A stretch of 64,000 nt of DNA from Kingdonia uniflora (Eukaryota; Streptophyta; Magnoliopsida; Ranunculales; Circaeasteraceae), in assembly GCA_014058105.1 (NCBI GenBank), contig JACGCM010000440.1:124001-188000 (forward strand), read 5' to 3'. Of the stretch, positions 22,763 through 35,800 are shown piece after piece (the stretch's first letter is position 1; every line of letters starts with the position of its first letter). The notes under the pieces were generated by a model, which was given only the letters and a program-made list of their open reading frames with translations, searched no databases and was not told where the DNA came from. Made by a program: the position numbers and the translations under genes.

Positions 22763-22999
22763 GATAACTTTATACTCACACGCAATCAAACTTTTCTACC
22801 CTTACTCAAAAGATAGAAAAATTAGAGCTCATATGTTTTTTTGATTTCTGTTGTCCTACTTATAAAAATACTAACGTCATTTTCAATATAACAACATTTT
22901 AAATTCAAATATTTTATTCACAACAGTTCCCAACCACATTTGCAGTAAAACAGGAGAAACATTCTACCTCTATTCTAATTATAGTTATTCGACCTAATT

Positions 23000-23365
23000 T
23001 AGTTCGCACCCTCAAATATAATAACACATAAAGCATCCCACATGCCCTGGAGAGCCACACCTGATTAGTTTGCCCCCAACAATCTTCACATCTTCATCAG
23101 TAATTTCTTTCATAATAATTTGCCTCACAACCATTTTTCGATATGTGGGCTGTAAAATCACTTCACAGAATATCTCCGAGTAAAAATGACGCCCAATCTC
23201 AAGTTCCCTCGCCCTCGAATCCAAGCATTCGAACTAGAATTCAAATTCAGGCAAGTCAGAATCATAATCTAAATACCCAAAGATCTTTTCCCTCACTTCT
23301 GCAATATTTATCGCTAGTCGTCACTATGCAGCATGACGAGCTCTTTCAGAACGAGTCCTCACCAT
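23000..23365 (-). pseudogene. Element C small antisense ORF b, broken
   Basis: Starts MVRTRSERARHAA and continues RRLAINIAEVREKIFGYLDY; stops follow, and the distal part is open at 23224-23012. A TATA box (TATAAATATAA, minus) lies near 23400-23410. Homologous to the intact frame at 19158-19451. Confidence 0.5.
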
Positions 23366-24266
23366 TTTGTCATTTCTTCCTCCTCTGTACATCACATTTC
23401 CATTATATTTATACACCTCTTCAAAATAATTTCAAATCACCCATATTTCACATATAATATATTCTATTTTTCCATAACTGGAAACCCTAAGATCGTGCAG
23501 CAGAGTTATTTGAACTTATCTTTCCAAATCAACATCATCATAATCCATCCATCCCCGTCTTGAACTAACGTTCACCATCTCCCCCCTCCCAGTAAAACGT
23601 TTCTAACATACATTCTTACCTCGATATTTCAATTCCTGTACACTCTAGTCTCTATAAGGACTTATCTTCTAGCACGAGTCTTACGATCTAACCAGTTCGA
23701 TACACAATTTTAAATTTATCAATATTTTTGCCTTCACGTTTATTTTTAATAGTTTGACTAATCAATTTCCATTTTTTAGTTCGCCTTCTAAAAATTACAT
23801 TTTTTTTACTCTTCAACATCAATATATTTCTTTCAGCTCAATTTAACAAAAAAATAGCTAATTAGTTATATTAACACAATTTTCACAAATAATCTTTTTC
23901 ATTAGCTCGAATATCAATTATATAATACTTTACAGATAACAAGTCTTCCCGATATTATTAAAGATCGTCTTGCAGGTTACATATCAGTTTTTAACACTGT
24001 ATTGAATTAGAGAATCTTCTAAAGTAAAGTAGGAACTGGAAATCACTGAGCTTGATCCCTCCTTCACATCATTTACTTCCACAAGAAACTGAGGAAGCAA
24101 AAGTGTCAGTGCTTGAACCAACCCTCAACGCGATAACCTTCTTCACGACCAGAGAAGATGATTGTGCAGAAGAAAGACTTTCAATCTCCGTCTTCCTCCT
24201 CCACCACCATCGTCTCCCCCTCCATAACCCCCACCAACTAAGAGTTGGTAGAGATTAAAGGGAGTC

Positions 24267-24605
24267 CTACCTTAGAACCCAGTCCCTCGCAGGATACTGG
24301 CAATAATGCCTCGCATGTACGCCAACCCCTACATTTGTCTCCTTAACCTTGTCCTCCGCCAAGATACGAAGGCACCTCCGATGCTGCTCCTCAGACAGAA
24401 CTACGTAATGAAATCTCCACATGTGGTAAAAGTCATTTTCAATTTTAGCCGCTTCATCTTCCGACATCCCATGGTAAGTTGATGGTACGGTCATAGGTGT
24501 GGGCATCTCCAACGTTTGGTCCCTAAAGTACCGCACCTTCAACCTCTGCATTTCAGCAGACACACTCTCTTTATAGACCAATCGCCAGGTCTTCACCATT
24601 ATCAA
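24267..24605 (-). CDS. Element C small antisense ORF a
   Basis: A fully open frame of 112 codons, MIMVKTWRLVYKESVSAEMQ at its start, then LKVRYFRDQTLEMPTPM and YHGMSEDEAAKIENDFYHMW. It aligns with the E copy over its whole length at clearly reduced identity, yet has no stop or shift, in the oldest-looking element of the nest. A TATA box lies about 65 bases upstream. Function unknown. Confidence 0.55.
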   Translation of the reverse strand: MIMVKTWRLVYKESVSAEMQRLKVRYFRDQTLEMPTPMTVPSTYHGMSEDEAAKIENDFYHMWRFHYVVLSEEQHRRCLRILAEDKVKETNVGVGVHARHYCQYPARDWVLR

Positions 24606-24935
24606 TCAGATTACACAAAGAATATTACCACAACATAGTACTTTGACAGAAGCTCCAGTATAGGTACTATTTATATCAAACTAATATTTAATATGCAGGT
24701 ACGTTTCCAAAGCAGTCATCATTCAAAGTAAAACCAATCTGGGAACCCCAAACGTCAAGTACATCAATCTTTTCCAGCCTTATAAATGCAGATACAGTCT
24801 TCAATGAATAAATACAGAGTACCCAACCATTCAAAGTACCCATCAATCATCAAATCTTTTCAACTTCCAACACCAACAGTCTTCAGATTCTTTCTCAACC
24901 AAAGCTACTCGTGTCTTCAGTTGTGAGGGGGCGAT

Positions 24936-25522
24936 TGTAGAGAACTATCCCTCGACCTAGTCTAAATTTAAACTACCTTAAATCAAACTCACACATTTCA
25001 CACGTGATATGCACAATCAGCATTGTCACCCAGACCATGAACTAATAAAGAACATGGTTCGAGTACTACATCAAAACATGAACAAGCAAAAAATACTTGT
25101 CCCCCACGAACTAAATAGTTACTCATTCAACCACCACTTACCTCATTATTCGGAGAACATGCTTCTACACGATAACGAGTTGTGGGTAAGGTCTATATAA
25201 AGAAATATTTTAAGAGGAGATAAGAACCAGAAAAACCAGATTTTCTAGACTTTAACAAAAGAATTTCTTGATTCAAAATACCACAAAACTTCTTAATGTA
25301 AGATCAAGAATTTCTAGTTTGAGAGATCACTTGAAATAAGATATCAGCCTCAAGAATAAAAGTTACAGTTACTAAACCCTCAACTTGAATTCGTGGTTTT
25401 TTACCTATTCAAAAGTTTTCCACGCTAAATCACCTCTGTCATTTTTTGTATTACTTTAATTTCTGTCACATGTACATTTGTTGTAAAGATCTAATTTCGA
25501 GTTATGGAATTAGGAAATTGCA
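24936..25522 (+). repeat. Element C 3' LTR
   Basis: Follows a GAGGGGGCGAT polypurine tract, starts TGTAGAGAACTATCC and ends TAGGAAATTGCA. It has a TATA box CTATATAAAG at about 25193. It belongs to the same family as D and E but is clearly more diverged, and shares GATATCAGCCTCAAG and CACGCTAAATCACCT with the LTR of A. Confidence 0.85.
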
Positions 25523-25649
25523 TGAATTCTATTGAAAGCATGACATGACTCCTTTCTATAGATCTGTACATCTCGGTCGTGATTACAGTTTGACTTTCGA
25601 CCCACAGTTATTTTTCATTGATCAAAAATTGAATAAACACCTTGACACC
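25523..25649 (+). repeat. 127-base spacer between C and D, repeated after D
   Basis: TGAATTCTATTGAAAGCATG to CTTGACACC. The same sequence with scattered differences follows the D 3' LTR at 40116-40243, where it runs on into unique DNA. It is not LTR or element-internal sequence. Confidence 0.9.
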
Positions 25650-26270
25650 TGTAGGGACCTATCCCTCGATCTCACCTAAAGTCGAGCTGTCGCCAGTTCG
25701 AATTACCTCAATTTCAGACTCACGCATTTTTAACATAACTTCCCTAGTCAATAGTCCAACCTACCCCACGAATTGGTTAAGAACGTAGGCCGAACTTAAA
25801 CCGGAAAGCCTTATCCAGTCAAATACACCTGTCTCTTATGAATTTGTTAGTTACTCAGTTAACTGCCACTAACCACATTATTTGGAAAACGTACTCCAAC
25901 ATGATGAAGAGCTGCAGATAAGGCCTATATAAAGGAAAATTTCCAGAATAGACAAGGACAAGAAAAATTACATAATAGATCATCAAGAGACTACTTATTC
26001 TTGATTTTCAGCAACATTCATACTTCTTAGTTACAAAGTTCAAGCATTTCTATATCTAGAGATAACTTGCAATAAGATATCCACCTCAAGCAATAAATAT
26101 ACTTTTACAAAAATCCTCCACTCGATGTTCTGGTTTTTTACCTATTTAAAGGTTTTCAATGCTAAAAACATCTGTGTCATTCCTTACTTTATATTAGAAT
26201 ATTGCTGCAGGTTTATTGGAATGATAGCGAAATCCAAGCCATTTCGAGCTTACAGAATTTGGCAATTACA
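25650..26270 (+). repeat. Element D 5' LTR
   Basis: 621 bases, TGTAGGGACCTATCC to TTGGCAATTACA, TATA box CCTATATAAAG at about 25924-25934. Confidence 0.92.
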
Positions 26271-26292
26271 TTTGGCGCCGTCTGTGAGAAAG
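26271..26292 (+). other. Element D primer-binding site
   Basis: TTTGGCGCCGTCTGTGAG follows the LTR directly and is the best-kept site of the window. TGGCGCCGT fits the end of tRNA-Asp; the remaining bases do not. Confidence 0.85.
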
Positions 26293-28070
26293 ATTGTATT
26301 TCCACGATATCCCAAGGTATTCTTTCGCTACAACTTTCAATCATGGTTACTTCCAAATGACTGGCTCCAAGGACCCAACTAGATATTTCAATGGAGCTGG
26401 GGTAACTTATAGAGTTACGAGCAAATCTCAATGCCAAAACAGATAAATGCTTTGAGCTCAAACTTTAGTTAACAAAGGATTGAGAGCTCCATGAGAAAGA
26501 GCTCGACATAGAACGACAAGCTCGTTTGACAGTGCTCAAACAATATAAAGACCAGATGACAACAATGCAGACTGCCCTAAAGGCTCTGCAAAATACTCAG
26601 CAGGCTCCTCCAGCTAAAGGTCACAATCAGTTGCCAGAGACCTCCCGTGTTTTTGTAAGGGAAAGATTAGGATCTCGAGGAGTCGCTAGTAAAGATATTT
26701 CCAGGAATCTACAATACTAACCACAGCCCTCCATACATTTGGGGGGTGAGGTTCAGTCCGAAGTCAGTCGAGGTCACCGAATTTCCGTCCGTTATGAGGA
26801 AGAATAATGACCTCAACATCAAGTTTTAGTATGAGATCGCCTGAGTGAAGGTATGGGCATTCATCATCCACAACCTGCTCGTCCAGCAATTCAACCAACA
26901 CGTCATTACGTCACGAAAGAGCATATGGACCAACGAATTAAGGAGTTGATCGAATCACAAGTTCTGGGTACTACCGGTGACATTACAAAATTACAAGGAA
27001 GTCTGATTACCAAAGAGATATTCGATATGGAGATACCAAAAAGTTTCCATACTCCAAAAATTCATAAATACAAAGGTACTGACCCGAAGGAGTACATTCA
27101 GCAGTACCGTGATTCATTGGGGTTATACTCCAATCTCAACCATATCCTCTGCCATCTGTTCGCCACAAGTCTATAGGAGGAACCACTCCGATGGTTCCAC
27201 TCTCTCCCTGAGGACTCCATATATACATTCGACCAGCTGCAAAAATAGTTCATCAAGACATATGCTCACAACAGTGATAAAGAGGAGAATTTATATTCTC
27301 TTATCAGTCTTAAATAGTCACACAGAGAGAAGCTCAAGGATTTTGTGAAGAAAATTTTAGAGCTCGCGCGTAAAGTGGATAACCTCGATCAGAAAGCAGT
27401 TGTTACTGCTTTCACCAACGCGTTCCAGCTCGACTGCAAGGCCAAAAAACACCTCTTCCTCAACAAACCTGTGACCTTGGAGGATATGATCACCAAGGTC
27501 AACAGTTACGTCGACTTAGAGAGGATGATGTCTGAGTAACAAAAATCTACTAAATCCGTACTTTCCACCAAAGGTCCATCTATAGATCGAACCACTGAAC
27601 CAAAGGAGGAACATGGAGATCAGAAGTGCACCAAGGGCAACACTGGCTACCCTCAGAAAGGTGATCCGCCGAACAAACCCATCCTTCTAAAGATGAACGT
27701 CCGAATCACCATAATTTTTCCACTGCTTTTGAAGGATAAGATCTACCGTGTCTCTCAACCACTGAAACCAATCGATAACTGACTATATTGCCTGCATCAC
27801 AAGGTAAACCATCATTCTATTGACAATTGTTATGCTTTACAGAGGTTGCTCGAGTACATTTTTAAAGAGGGACCGATGTTCGAATATATTGTCGACCTAG
27901 AATCATACAAAGATGGCAGCTATAAGAAGCAACTTGAAGTTATTCAGGTCAATGATCAAGCTGAGGAGAAACATCTTTACCATATGCACCACAACAACAT
28001 GATCAAAATCAATCAGATCACCAATTCCAATAGATCAAGCGTAGGAGACTATCGGAATGCTGCGATCTCA
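26293..28070 (+). pseudogene. Element D gag remnant
   Basis: The longest continuous gag readings of the window. 26526-26720 carries ALKALQNTQQAPPAKG. 26853-27176 carries VTKEHMDQRIKELIESQ and YKGTDPKEYIQQYRDSLGLY. 27345-27539 carries LEDMITKVNSYVDLERMMSE, and HHKVNHHSIDNCYALQRLLE lies near 27800. Single stops (after FATSL at 27174, after LQK, after MMSE) stand where E or A keeps a sense codon. The capsid-like segment places it with retrotransposon gag proteins of the Tat type. Confidence 0.84.
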
Positions 28071-28079
28071 CTCCTCAAG

Positions 28080-28618
28080 ACAAATAAGCCAAGCTTCTTC
28101 TTGAGTCGAGCAATCGCTGGCTCAGGATTTCCTTTAAAGATTGCGATACTAGCCATGTTAAATTTCCACATCATGATGCGTTAGTAATAATGCTCAAAAT
28201 GAAGAAGTTTGTCACACACACGATGATGATCAATACTAAAACCGGTATTAAGATTCTTTTTCAGAGCACTATTGACCAAATGGGTTTGGCCGGCCAAGTT
28301 ATTCAGAGCGACATCGATATCAGTGGGTTCAATGGTTCCAGAGAAGAACAAGTAGGCAAGATCATCTTACCTATTACCGTAGGACCATCCACCATTGACG
28401 TCATTTTCTATATCATCAACGCCAAATCCCATTATATCAGAATTATGGGCCGCTTTTGGATTCACAACATGGAAGTAATCGCTTCTACCTATCATCAGGC
28501 ACTCCGATTCAAACACAACAATGGTATCAATGAGATCAGGGGTTGTCAAAAGCTTTCTCGAGATTGTGAAAATATCGTCTCAACTATCCTCGATACTTCA
28601 GACAAATTTACTGCATAA
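28080..28618 (+). pseudogene. Element D protease remnant with lost active site
   Basis: A frame of 142 codons (28190-28618) covers almost the full protease, but the active-site DTGSG of A and E reads NTKTG, so the catalytic aspartate is gone. The C-terminal RIMGRFWIHNMEVIAS is intact. No stop occurs inside, which makes the missense loss the clearest defect. Confidence 0.85.
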
Positions 28619-28639
28619 CAATTACAGGAAGCTGATAAC

Positions 28640-29640
28640 CTCAACGATCAACCTTCAACGGAGGAACCTACCGAATATATTAATATTGATAGACCTAACA
28701 GATGTACTTTCATTGGTACTAAGCTAGTTCAGCATGAAAAAGATGCTCATTTTCAGTTCTTGCAACTAAATTGAGACATTTTTGCGTGACCTTTCGAAGA
28801 AATGCTTGGGGTCGATCCGGCCAAGGCATGCCACAAATTAGCCATTAACATCAACGCCACGACGGTCAAACAGAAATAGTGACGACTGTCATTTCATCAT
28901 CGAGATGAAGTTAACACCGAGATTGTAAAATTGATCAAAGTGGGATTCATTCAGGAAGCCAAATATCCAGACTGGATATCCAATATTGTCGTTGTCCCAA
29001 AGATGAACGGAAAAGTCTGAGTTTGAGTAGATTTAACCGATCTGAACAAATGTACTCCAAAGGACAGTTTCTCTCTTCCTAATATTTATCAGATACTCGA
29101 TTCTACAGCCGGCCATAACCTTCTATCTATGATGGATGCTGCTTCGTGGTACAATCAAATTCCACTTTTGGTAGAAGATCAAGAAAATACCACTTTCATC
29201 ATTGAAAGAGGTCTTTATTGCTAGAAAGTCATGCCCTTTGGACTCAAAAATGCGGGTGCCACATATCAACGGTTGATGACTGCTTTGTTCAAAATACATC
29301 TAGGGAAAGTCGTTGAAGTCTACATCGATGATCTCTTGTACAAGAGCATACAGTCAGCCAATCACATCTCAGATCTCAACACTATATTCAACATCCTTCG
29401 ATCATACAAGATGCCTCTCAACCTTGATAAGTACCAATTCAGGGTACATTCTGGCCGATTTCAAGGCTACCTCGTCAGCAAGAAGGGGATTGAGGCCGAC
29501 CCAGATCAGATTTGGGTTCTCCTCAACATGCCCCCTCCAAAAACAACAAAAGACATTCAAAAACTTGCCGGCAAGATTATCGCTATCAACTGTTTTGCTT
29601 TTTAATCTTCAGACCACTGTCGTTGGCCATTTCTATTACT
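28640..29640 (+). pseudogene. Element D reverse transcriptase remnant
   Basis: Blocks: VGFIQEAKYPDWISNIVVVP (about 28930-28995), LNKCTPKDSFSLPN, MMDAASWYNQIPLL (conserved G replaced by W), then the frame 29231-29605 with MPFGLKNAGATYQRL, catalytic VYIDDLLYKS and YLVSKKGIEADPDQIW. Stops at about 29020-29030 and 29222 break it. Active-site aspartates are intact. Confidence 0.87.
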
Positions 29641-30600
29641 CCGCAGTTAAACCAAACGAGAAAAAATTCAGCCAAATGCAGAGGTCACATGGACACCAGA
29701 ATGTGAAGTAGCTTTTCAAGATCTCAAAACCTATTTGTGGAGGTCTCCCATAATGAACACCCTAGTAGATGATGAGGAATTGATTATCTTCCTAGCAGTC
29801 ATAGATACTTCCCTCAGCTCGGTTCTCATTCGCCTTGAAGTGAAAATCGAGAATCTAGTCTACTTCATCAACAAAACCCACACTCCAATGGAAATGAGGT
29901 ACTCTAAAATTGAGAAACTTCTTCTCACTCTTGTTTACACTTCACAAAAACTCAAGCACTATTTCCAAGCTCATTCAGTCAAAGTCATGACGAACTACCC
30001 ACTTCGGGAAGTTTTATTTAAGAAAGAAAAATCAAGGAGAGTACAATAGTGGTAAGTTAGTTTGGGAGAATATGATATCAAGTTTGAACAACGCTATTTC
30101 GAAAAGGGTTAGGCCGTTGCAGATTTTCTCGTGGATTTTTTAGTGGAGGATCCCGAGTAGGAGGAGCACGACCCTGACCTTCCAGAAGAAGCTATCAAAG
30201 ATCCCCCCCAGACCATTTGACGAGCGAGATGAATGGATCACAACAATGGGTTGGAAACTTCTCACGGATAGATCAGTAGGACCCGCAAGGTCAAGAATCA
30301 TAATCGTTTTGATTACCCCTTTCAATAACAGAATTGAGAAATCAATCCGCTTGGATTTTGAGGCCTCAAATAATGTCACCTAGTATGAAACTCTCATTCA
30401 TAGACTCAACCTCGCTCTTGAGTACGATGTCCCCGAACTCTCAGTTTACACAGATTCACTACTCATTGTCTATCATTACTCTGAGCAATACAAGAAGAAT
30501 TAAAAGATGATCGAATATGCAGCCCTCATTGCAGATAGGATGAGAAAGTTCGCGAAAGCAACTCTCGATTATCTTCCTCGAGGTAAAAATAGACACGCTG
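29640..30600 (+). pseudogene. Element D RNase H and second RNase H remnants
   Basis: First RNase H in the frame 29735-30049 (SSVLIRLEVKIENLVYFINK, RYSKIEKLLLTLVYTSQK). A second, archaeal-type block begins near 30225 with GWKLLTDRSVGPARS, where E reads GWRLFTDGSAGPEGS, followed by IRLDFEAS and a YTDSLL-like motif near 30450. Both are broken by stops. The pair marks the Tat lineage. Confidence 0.75.
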
Positions 30601-31990
30601 ATTCCGTGGCATAACTAGCCGGGGTCTTGGGTACAAAAGCTCGATATCTTCAGATCGAAATAATTTCAACCCCCTGTATTGATAACATTTTTATATGTAC
30701 AATCAATACTGGGGGCGATAAAGGGGGAGACGAGGATTGGCGAAAGCCTTTCTTAGCCTACCTCGGTGTCGACAATAGTTGCAACAAACCTTTCCCATCA
30801 GATCCAAATGAGCGCCAACAGCTGATCAACAACTCGAAGTGCTACACTAATCAAAATGGTGTACTATATCGCCTTTCCTTCACGGGGCCTTACCTCAAGT
30901 GCCTCTCCAAACCAAAAACAGATGAAATGTTTTGCGAATTAAATGAAGGGACTTGTAGTTCCCATGCTGTAGGTCGATCACTAACAAACAAAGTTATTAC
31001 ACAAGGAGTATTCTGGACTGGCATAAGCAAGCAAGCAGATGTGTACTCAAGTAGATGTAATACCTGCCAAATGCATGGACATACGATACACACCCCTACG
31101 CTCGAACTCCATGTAAGCAAAGTGTTCTGGCCATTCAAAAGATGGGAACTTGATCTCATCGGCAAATTCTCTAACTCTCCAGGTAACAGCCATCACCTAC
31201 TCGTAGCTACCAATTATTTTACAAAATGAGTAGATGCAGTTCTACTGTGCTAAACTAGAGAAGAAGTGGTCATCTCTTTTATCTGGGAATACATCATCAC
31301 TCAGTTTGGGTGGCCCCACCTAATTTGTATCGATAACGGGCCCTAATTTGTGGGAGAAAAAATCGTAACCTTCCTCAACCAACACAATATCATCCACTCA
31401 CCATCCAATCCTTACTATCCTCAAGGCAATGGCCAAGCCGAAATCACCAACAAAACCATCGTGGATGGACTCAAAAAATGGCTTCACTCACAAAAAAGGG
31501 AATTGGATTCGAGAACTACCTCATGTTCTATGGGCATATCGTTCCACTCCCAGACAGTCAACAGGATGCACCCCATTCCTCCTTGCCTATGGCACTGAGG
31601 CCGTCATTCTTTCTTAATACCATCATCCAGTTTGAGATCACGAGCTAACTGACAAGGAAAATGAGTTTGAATTAGCTTGTAACCTTAATATGATCGATAA
31701 AACCAGGGAACGTGTCATCGCTAACCTAGGTCGATATTATCATATGCTAGTTAGGTTGTACAACAGCCGAGTCAAAAACTGTACCTTCCAAATCGACGAT
31801 CTCGTCCTCAAAGAGATTCCTCAACATCGCAAAGAGCCTCACGCTAGAAAATTAGCCAACAATTGGGAGGGTTCATTCATTATCACAGGACTCTCAGGCC
31901 TGAGATCATATTATCTTATGACAGAAGAATGAATCCCCATTTTAAATCCTTGAAACACTAGGCGACTGAAACGGTACTATCGTTAAATGT
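30600..31990 (+). pseudogene. Element D integrase remnant
   Basis: A 200-codon frame (30627-31229) spans the zinc-binding domain (CELNEGTCSSHAVGRSL, YSSRCNTCQMHGH) and the start of the core (RWELDLIGKF, NYFTK). The core continues with DNGP near 31340 and YPQGNGQAEITNKTI in 31350-31598. The C-terminal module is in 31690-31932 (RERVIANLGRYYHMLVRLYN, GLSGLRSYYLM). DDE residues are all visible; frame changes near 31230 and 31500 disable it. Confidence 0.86.
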
Positions 31991-32149
31991 CTTACTACTC
32001 CATTTCCATTTCTCGTTTTTGTTTTTTAAATTCCAAAAGTGAGATTTTCATCTCCATCCAATGTAAATTCTGAACTGATTAATGAACCTTCCAAGCTTTT
32101 TACAACATCTTTTTACTTACGTAGATTCAACCACATTCTGTAGATTAAA

Positions 32150-32830
32150 GCATATATAATACTAGCTTTCAATCGATCTTATACCAGTTAAATTAAGGAT
32201 AACACTTGGTTTGGCTGACTCTACTAAATCTTTGCGATTGAAACAAATGTAGAAACTTGTTTTATATCAAAGACTCTACCAAACATGAGATAAAGCAAAG
32301 GTAATACTAACCTTCATCTACTTCAACTTGTTTGGGACATTATACCAGTTAAATCAAGGATATTACTTGGTTTGGCTAACTCTACAAAATCTCTGAGATT
32401 GAAACAAATGTAGAAACTTGTTTCATATCAACAGCTCTAACTGGCATAAGATAAGGCAAATATAATACTAGCATTCATCTCTTTCAATATGTCTATAACA
32501 TTACAACAGTTAAATCAAGATTTACTTGGTTTGGCTAACTCTACTAAATCTCTGCGATTAAAACAAATGTAGAAACTTGTTTCATATCAACGACTCTGAC
32601 ATGCATAAGATAAGACAAAGGTAATACTAGCCTTCATCTCTTTCAATATGTCTACAACATTACTACAGTTAAATCAAGATTCACTTGGTTTGGCTAACTC
32701 AACCTATCTCTGCGATTATAATAAATATAAAAATTTGTTTTATATCAAAGACCCCACCAGACATAAGATAAGGCAAATGTTATACTAGCTTTCATCTATT
32801 TCAATATGTCTGCGACATATATTATTTATT
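32150..32830 (+). repeat. Element D 161-bp tandem repeats
   Basis: Copies of a 159-161 base unit with the marker A(T/C)TAAG or ATCAAGGATA starting at about 32192, 32353, 32514 and 32673. Each copy has ACTTGGTTTGGCTAACTC and GTAGAAACTTGTTTCATATC. The period is the same as in E, so the array existed before the two elements split. Confidence 0.9.
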
Positions 32831-32859
32831 TTCAGGTCACATTATAATGGATTCTTTTC

Positions 32860-35800
32860 TACTGCTGAGATGTCAATCATGCTTTACCCTTCAGCAGGAG
32901 GTCGATCAGAATTTAGTTCACGAGTTGTAGCAACCCTGCCCCTCTTTATCAGATCAGCAGGTCGAGGGCCTAAATTCGTTTCCATGAAAGCCATACAGTT
33001 CCCACGATCAATATTGAATCTACAAATGCATCCCTTGTCAGATAAACTCTTGAACAAGGTATATCGTTCAAACTCAAGTCTTTTTATTTCTTCTACAATA
33101 TACGTAACGGTCGACTATAACAGGTTTGCGCGTGGCGCATAAGCTACAACGATCCTTGAAAAGTGAGATCTCACCTTCTCGAGGCGTGACTCCAAAGTCG
33201 CATACAGTTTCTTATGATGTGCCATTTCCATTTATGTCCGAGCATCAAAAGTTATAGTCTCTTCCAATTTTTTTGACAAATTTTACTGATTCAGCCTGAT
33301 TAATGGCCTCTAGGTCCACCACCTGGGCTCGAAGTTTCTCAATTTCCACATTCAGCTCTTCCCTGGCCGAAGTATCCCTTAACAAATAATCTTTTTTCTT
33401 CATCAGAATTTCCTTCGCCCTAATTTCCCCTTCCAAAACCTTCTCCCTTACAAGAGCAACATCCAACTTGTGCTAGCATTCCCTTTCTACACATACCCCT
33501 GAATTCGAGTTATGTCACCTTCCAGTTCTCTAATTCGTCCTGACAAGCTAACTACATCCCCTTGGACTAGAGGAACTTTAACATTATTTATTCTCTCCCT
33601 CGAGCGCTCTCTAGCCTCGGCTTTCTTAATACGCGCGTTGGCTTGCGCCAATTCGGTTTTCAATCATGCCACCCTCTTATTTAACTCGTCACACCTCCAT
33701 TGCATCCCCTAAAATTCCATATCCTTGGCGGGTAGGGCTATATGCAAATGTTTAGCTACAACTTCCAAGGCTGATAGATTTTCTCCAGCTACTTCCAGCT
33801 CATTATCTTTTTTAATAATTTTCTATTTTAGTCGTTCCAATTCGCTTCTACAATTCTGAAGATCAGCTCGAGATTGTTCCTCCGATCTTTCTAGCGCCTG
33901 AATACGGTATTGAGCCATTTCAGCTTGCATACCCCTAACCATCAGCGTGTCAACCCGACTTTGAAGCTTCGTGGCGTGTTCTTTTACCTCCGCAAGCTCT
34001 TTTATCCTCTTGTCAATTTTGGTATCTTTCCCCTCGACCTTACGAGTGAGGTCAACAGCAGTCTGGGTTGCCTCAACAAATTTAAAATGCACATTTACAT
34101 GTTGATCTTCTCTGTTCTCATTTGTCTCCCTCACCCTATCCAACTCCTCCGCAAATTCTCGGTTATATTGGAGCGCCTCATCTTCGCACGAGCGAACTGA
34201 ATCCAATTCGACCTGCATAATAATAGATACATTATATACAGCTCGATTCAGAACATCCATCAACATGATATATATCTCATTTTTAAAAATAGATATCTGA
34301 TTTCTAACATCTACTGTGCACAACTACTTTTAGACTTAAAGGTCGAGGTACAATCTCAGATAGGTGTTCCATGACATGTATTTCGAAGTCTAAGGTACAT
34401 GTTTTCTATATTCTACTTTATCTACATACTTTAAATTTTCCTATGCACTATATTAGTATTATTTTCCTAAAACTGATAGAAAGTTTTTGGTCTGCCTCCA
34501 CGCTTTATGTTATCTTATTTACTTGATAGTTTTATGTCAATATAGCATACAAGTCAGAAGACCTATTCTGATCTAACCTGCAGCTCCACTTGCAAAGACA
34601 ACAAGGCTGTGGAGATCTCTATTTTCATGGCAAGCCCGGTCTCTAGATCTTTTATTCTGAGACTCATTTCTCTTAGGTGCCTACAAGATGGTTACAAAAA
34701 AAAGGCTCAACCTACAGAAGTCTATTTAATACACACAAATCCAAGAATTTACAAGACACTTCAAAATATTCATACAAAGTCATTTCTCTACCCTACCTTC
34801 TCATTCTCGCCCTCCGGGAGTTCGGTGTCATCCCCTTGATTATCTAGCACCGTCTGGCGGGAGGCACCATCTAGCCCATCAATAACTCCCACCACCACCT
34901 CTTCCACTTCTTCATCATCACCCTCCTCAACATAGGTGTCTGCCTTAATGGCCTCTACCTCATCCTTAGAATATCCTTTAAACATCAGGTGGCACCCAAG
35001 CCTTTCGCGCTCTGTCTCAACCTCCTCCAGATTTACCCTTACCTCCGCTTGTAGATAGCCAATCGCCACTGCATGAGAAGCCTTCAGGGCCTATAACTTC
35101 TTTGCTTCCTTGAGAGCATCAGCCTTCGCTCGAGCTACCTTCTTTTCAAGCTTGACTTTCACCTTTATCAGCTCGAATTTTTCTTCTTCTACTCCGAGCT
35201 AAATCCCATTCACCAAACGAGCAACCTGCACAAAAGAAATCGACCTCAGCGTAAGTTTGAAATGCAATAAATAAATATTTCACATGATCAAACATAAATG
35301 CATACCATCCTGCTCATGTCCACCTCTCTATGAAGAATCGCCAGCCTAGCCTTTTCCTCTACTGCTTTGAGAATATCCTCAGCAGCAGGTTGCTCTTCAG
35401 CGACCTTTTCCCCTGACCTCCCCGAAGGTTCGATCCTTCTCCTATTCTCTTTTCCGTCGATCTCACCACTTCCAGTGGTACCAGAGGCCGACGGACGCTT
35501 CAACTTCAATTTTTTTGGAAACGTTTGAACTAATTTGCTCGACGTAATAGACTGCAACTGAACCGAACTGTCTATTCTAGGGGTCTTGGTCACATTGGTT
35601 TGACCTTCTCCACCAGTTCCTCTCTTCTTCCCATCATCAGCACCCACCATCAGCCTGGTCGATTAAGATTTTTGAACCTTTTTTTACTTGTTCCCAACCC
35701 TCTTCTTTCTGCTAAAGCCTAGTCCTTCCAACACAAATTTAAGCTCAACCTCTTCCTCCGCAACTTTGTCCAACAATGAATCTTTCCTCTCCACTCTGGA

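Noticed and set aside
33910..34200. 96-codon plus-strand ORF within element D 3' region
   Set aside because: Complement of the antisense coiled-coil exon 6; the minus strand aligns with C and E at protein level, the plus strand does not.
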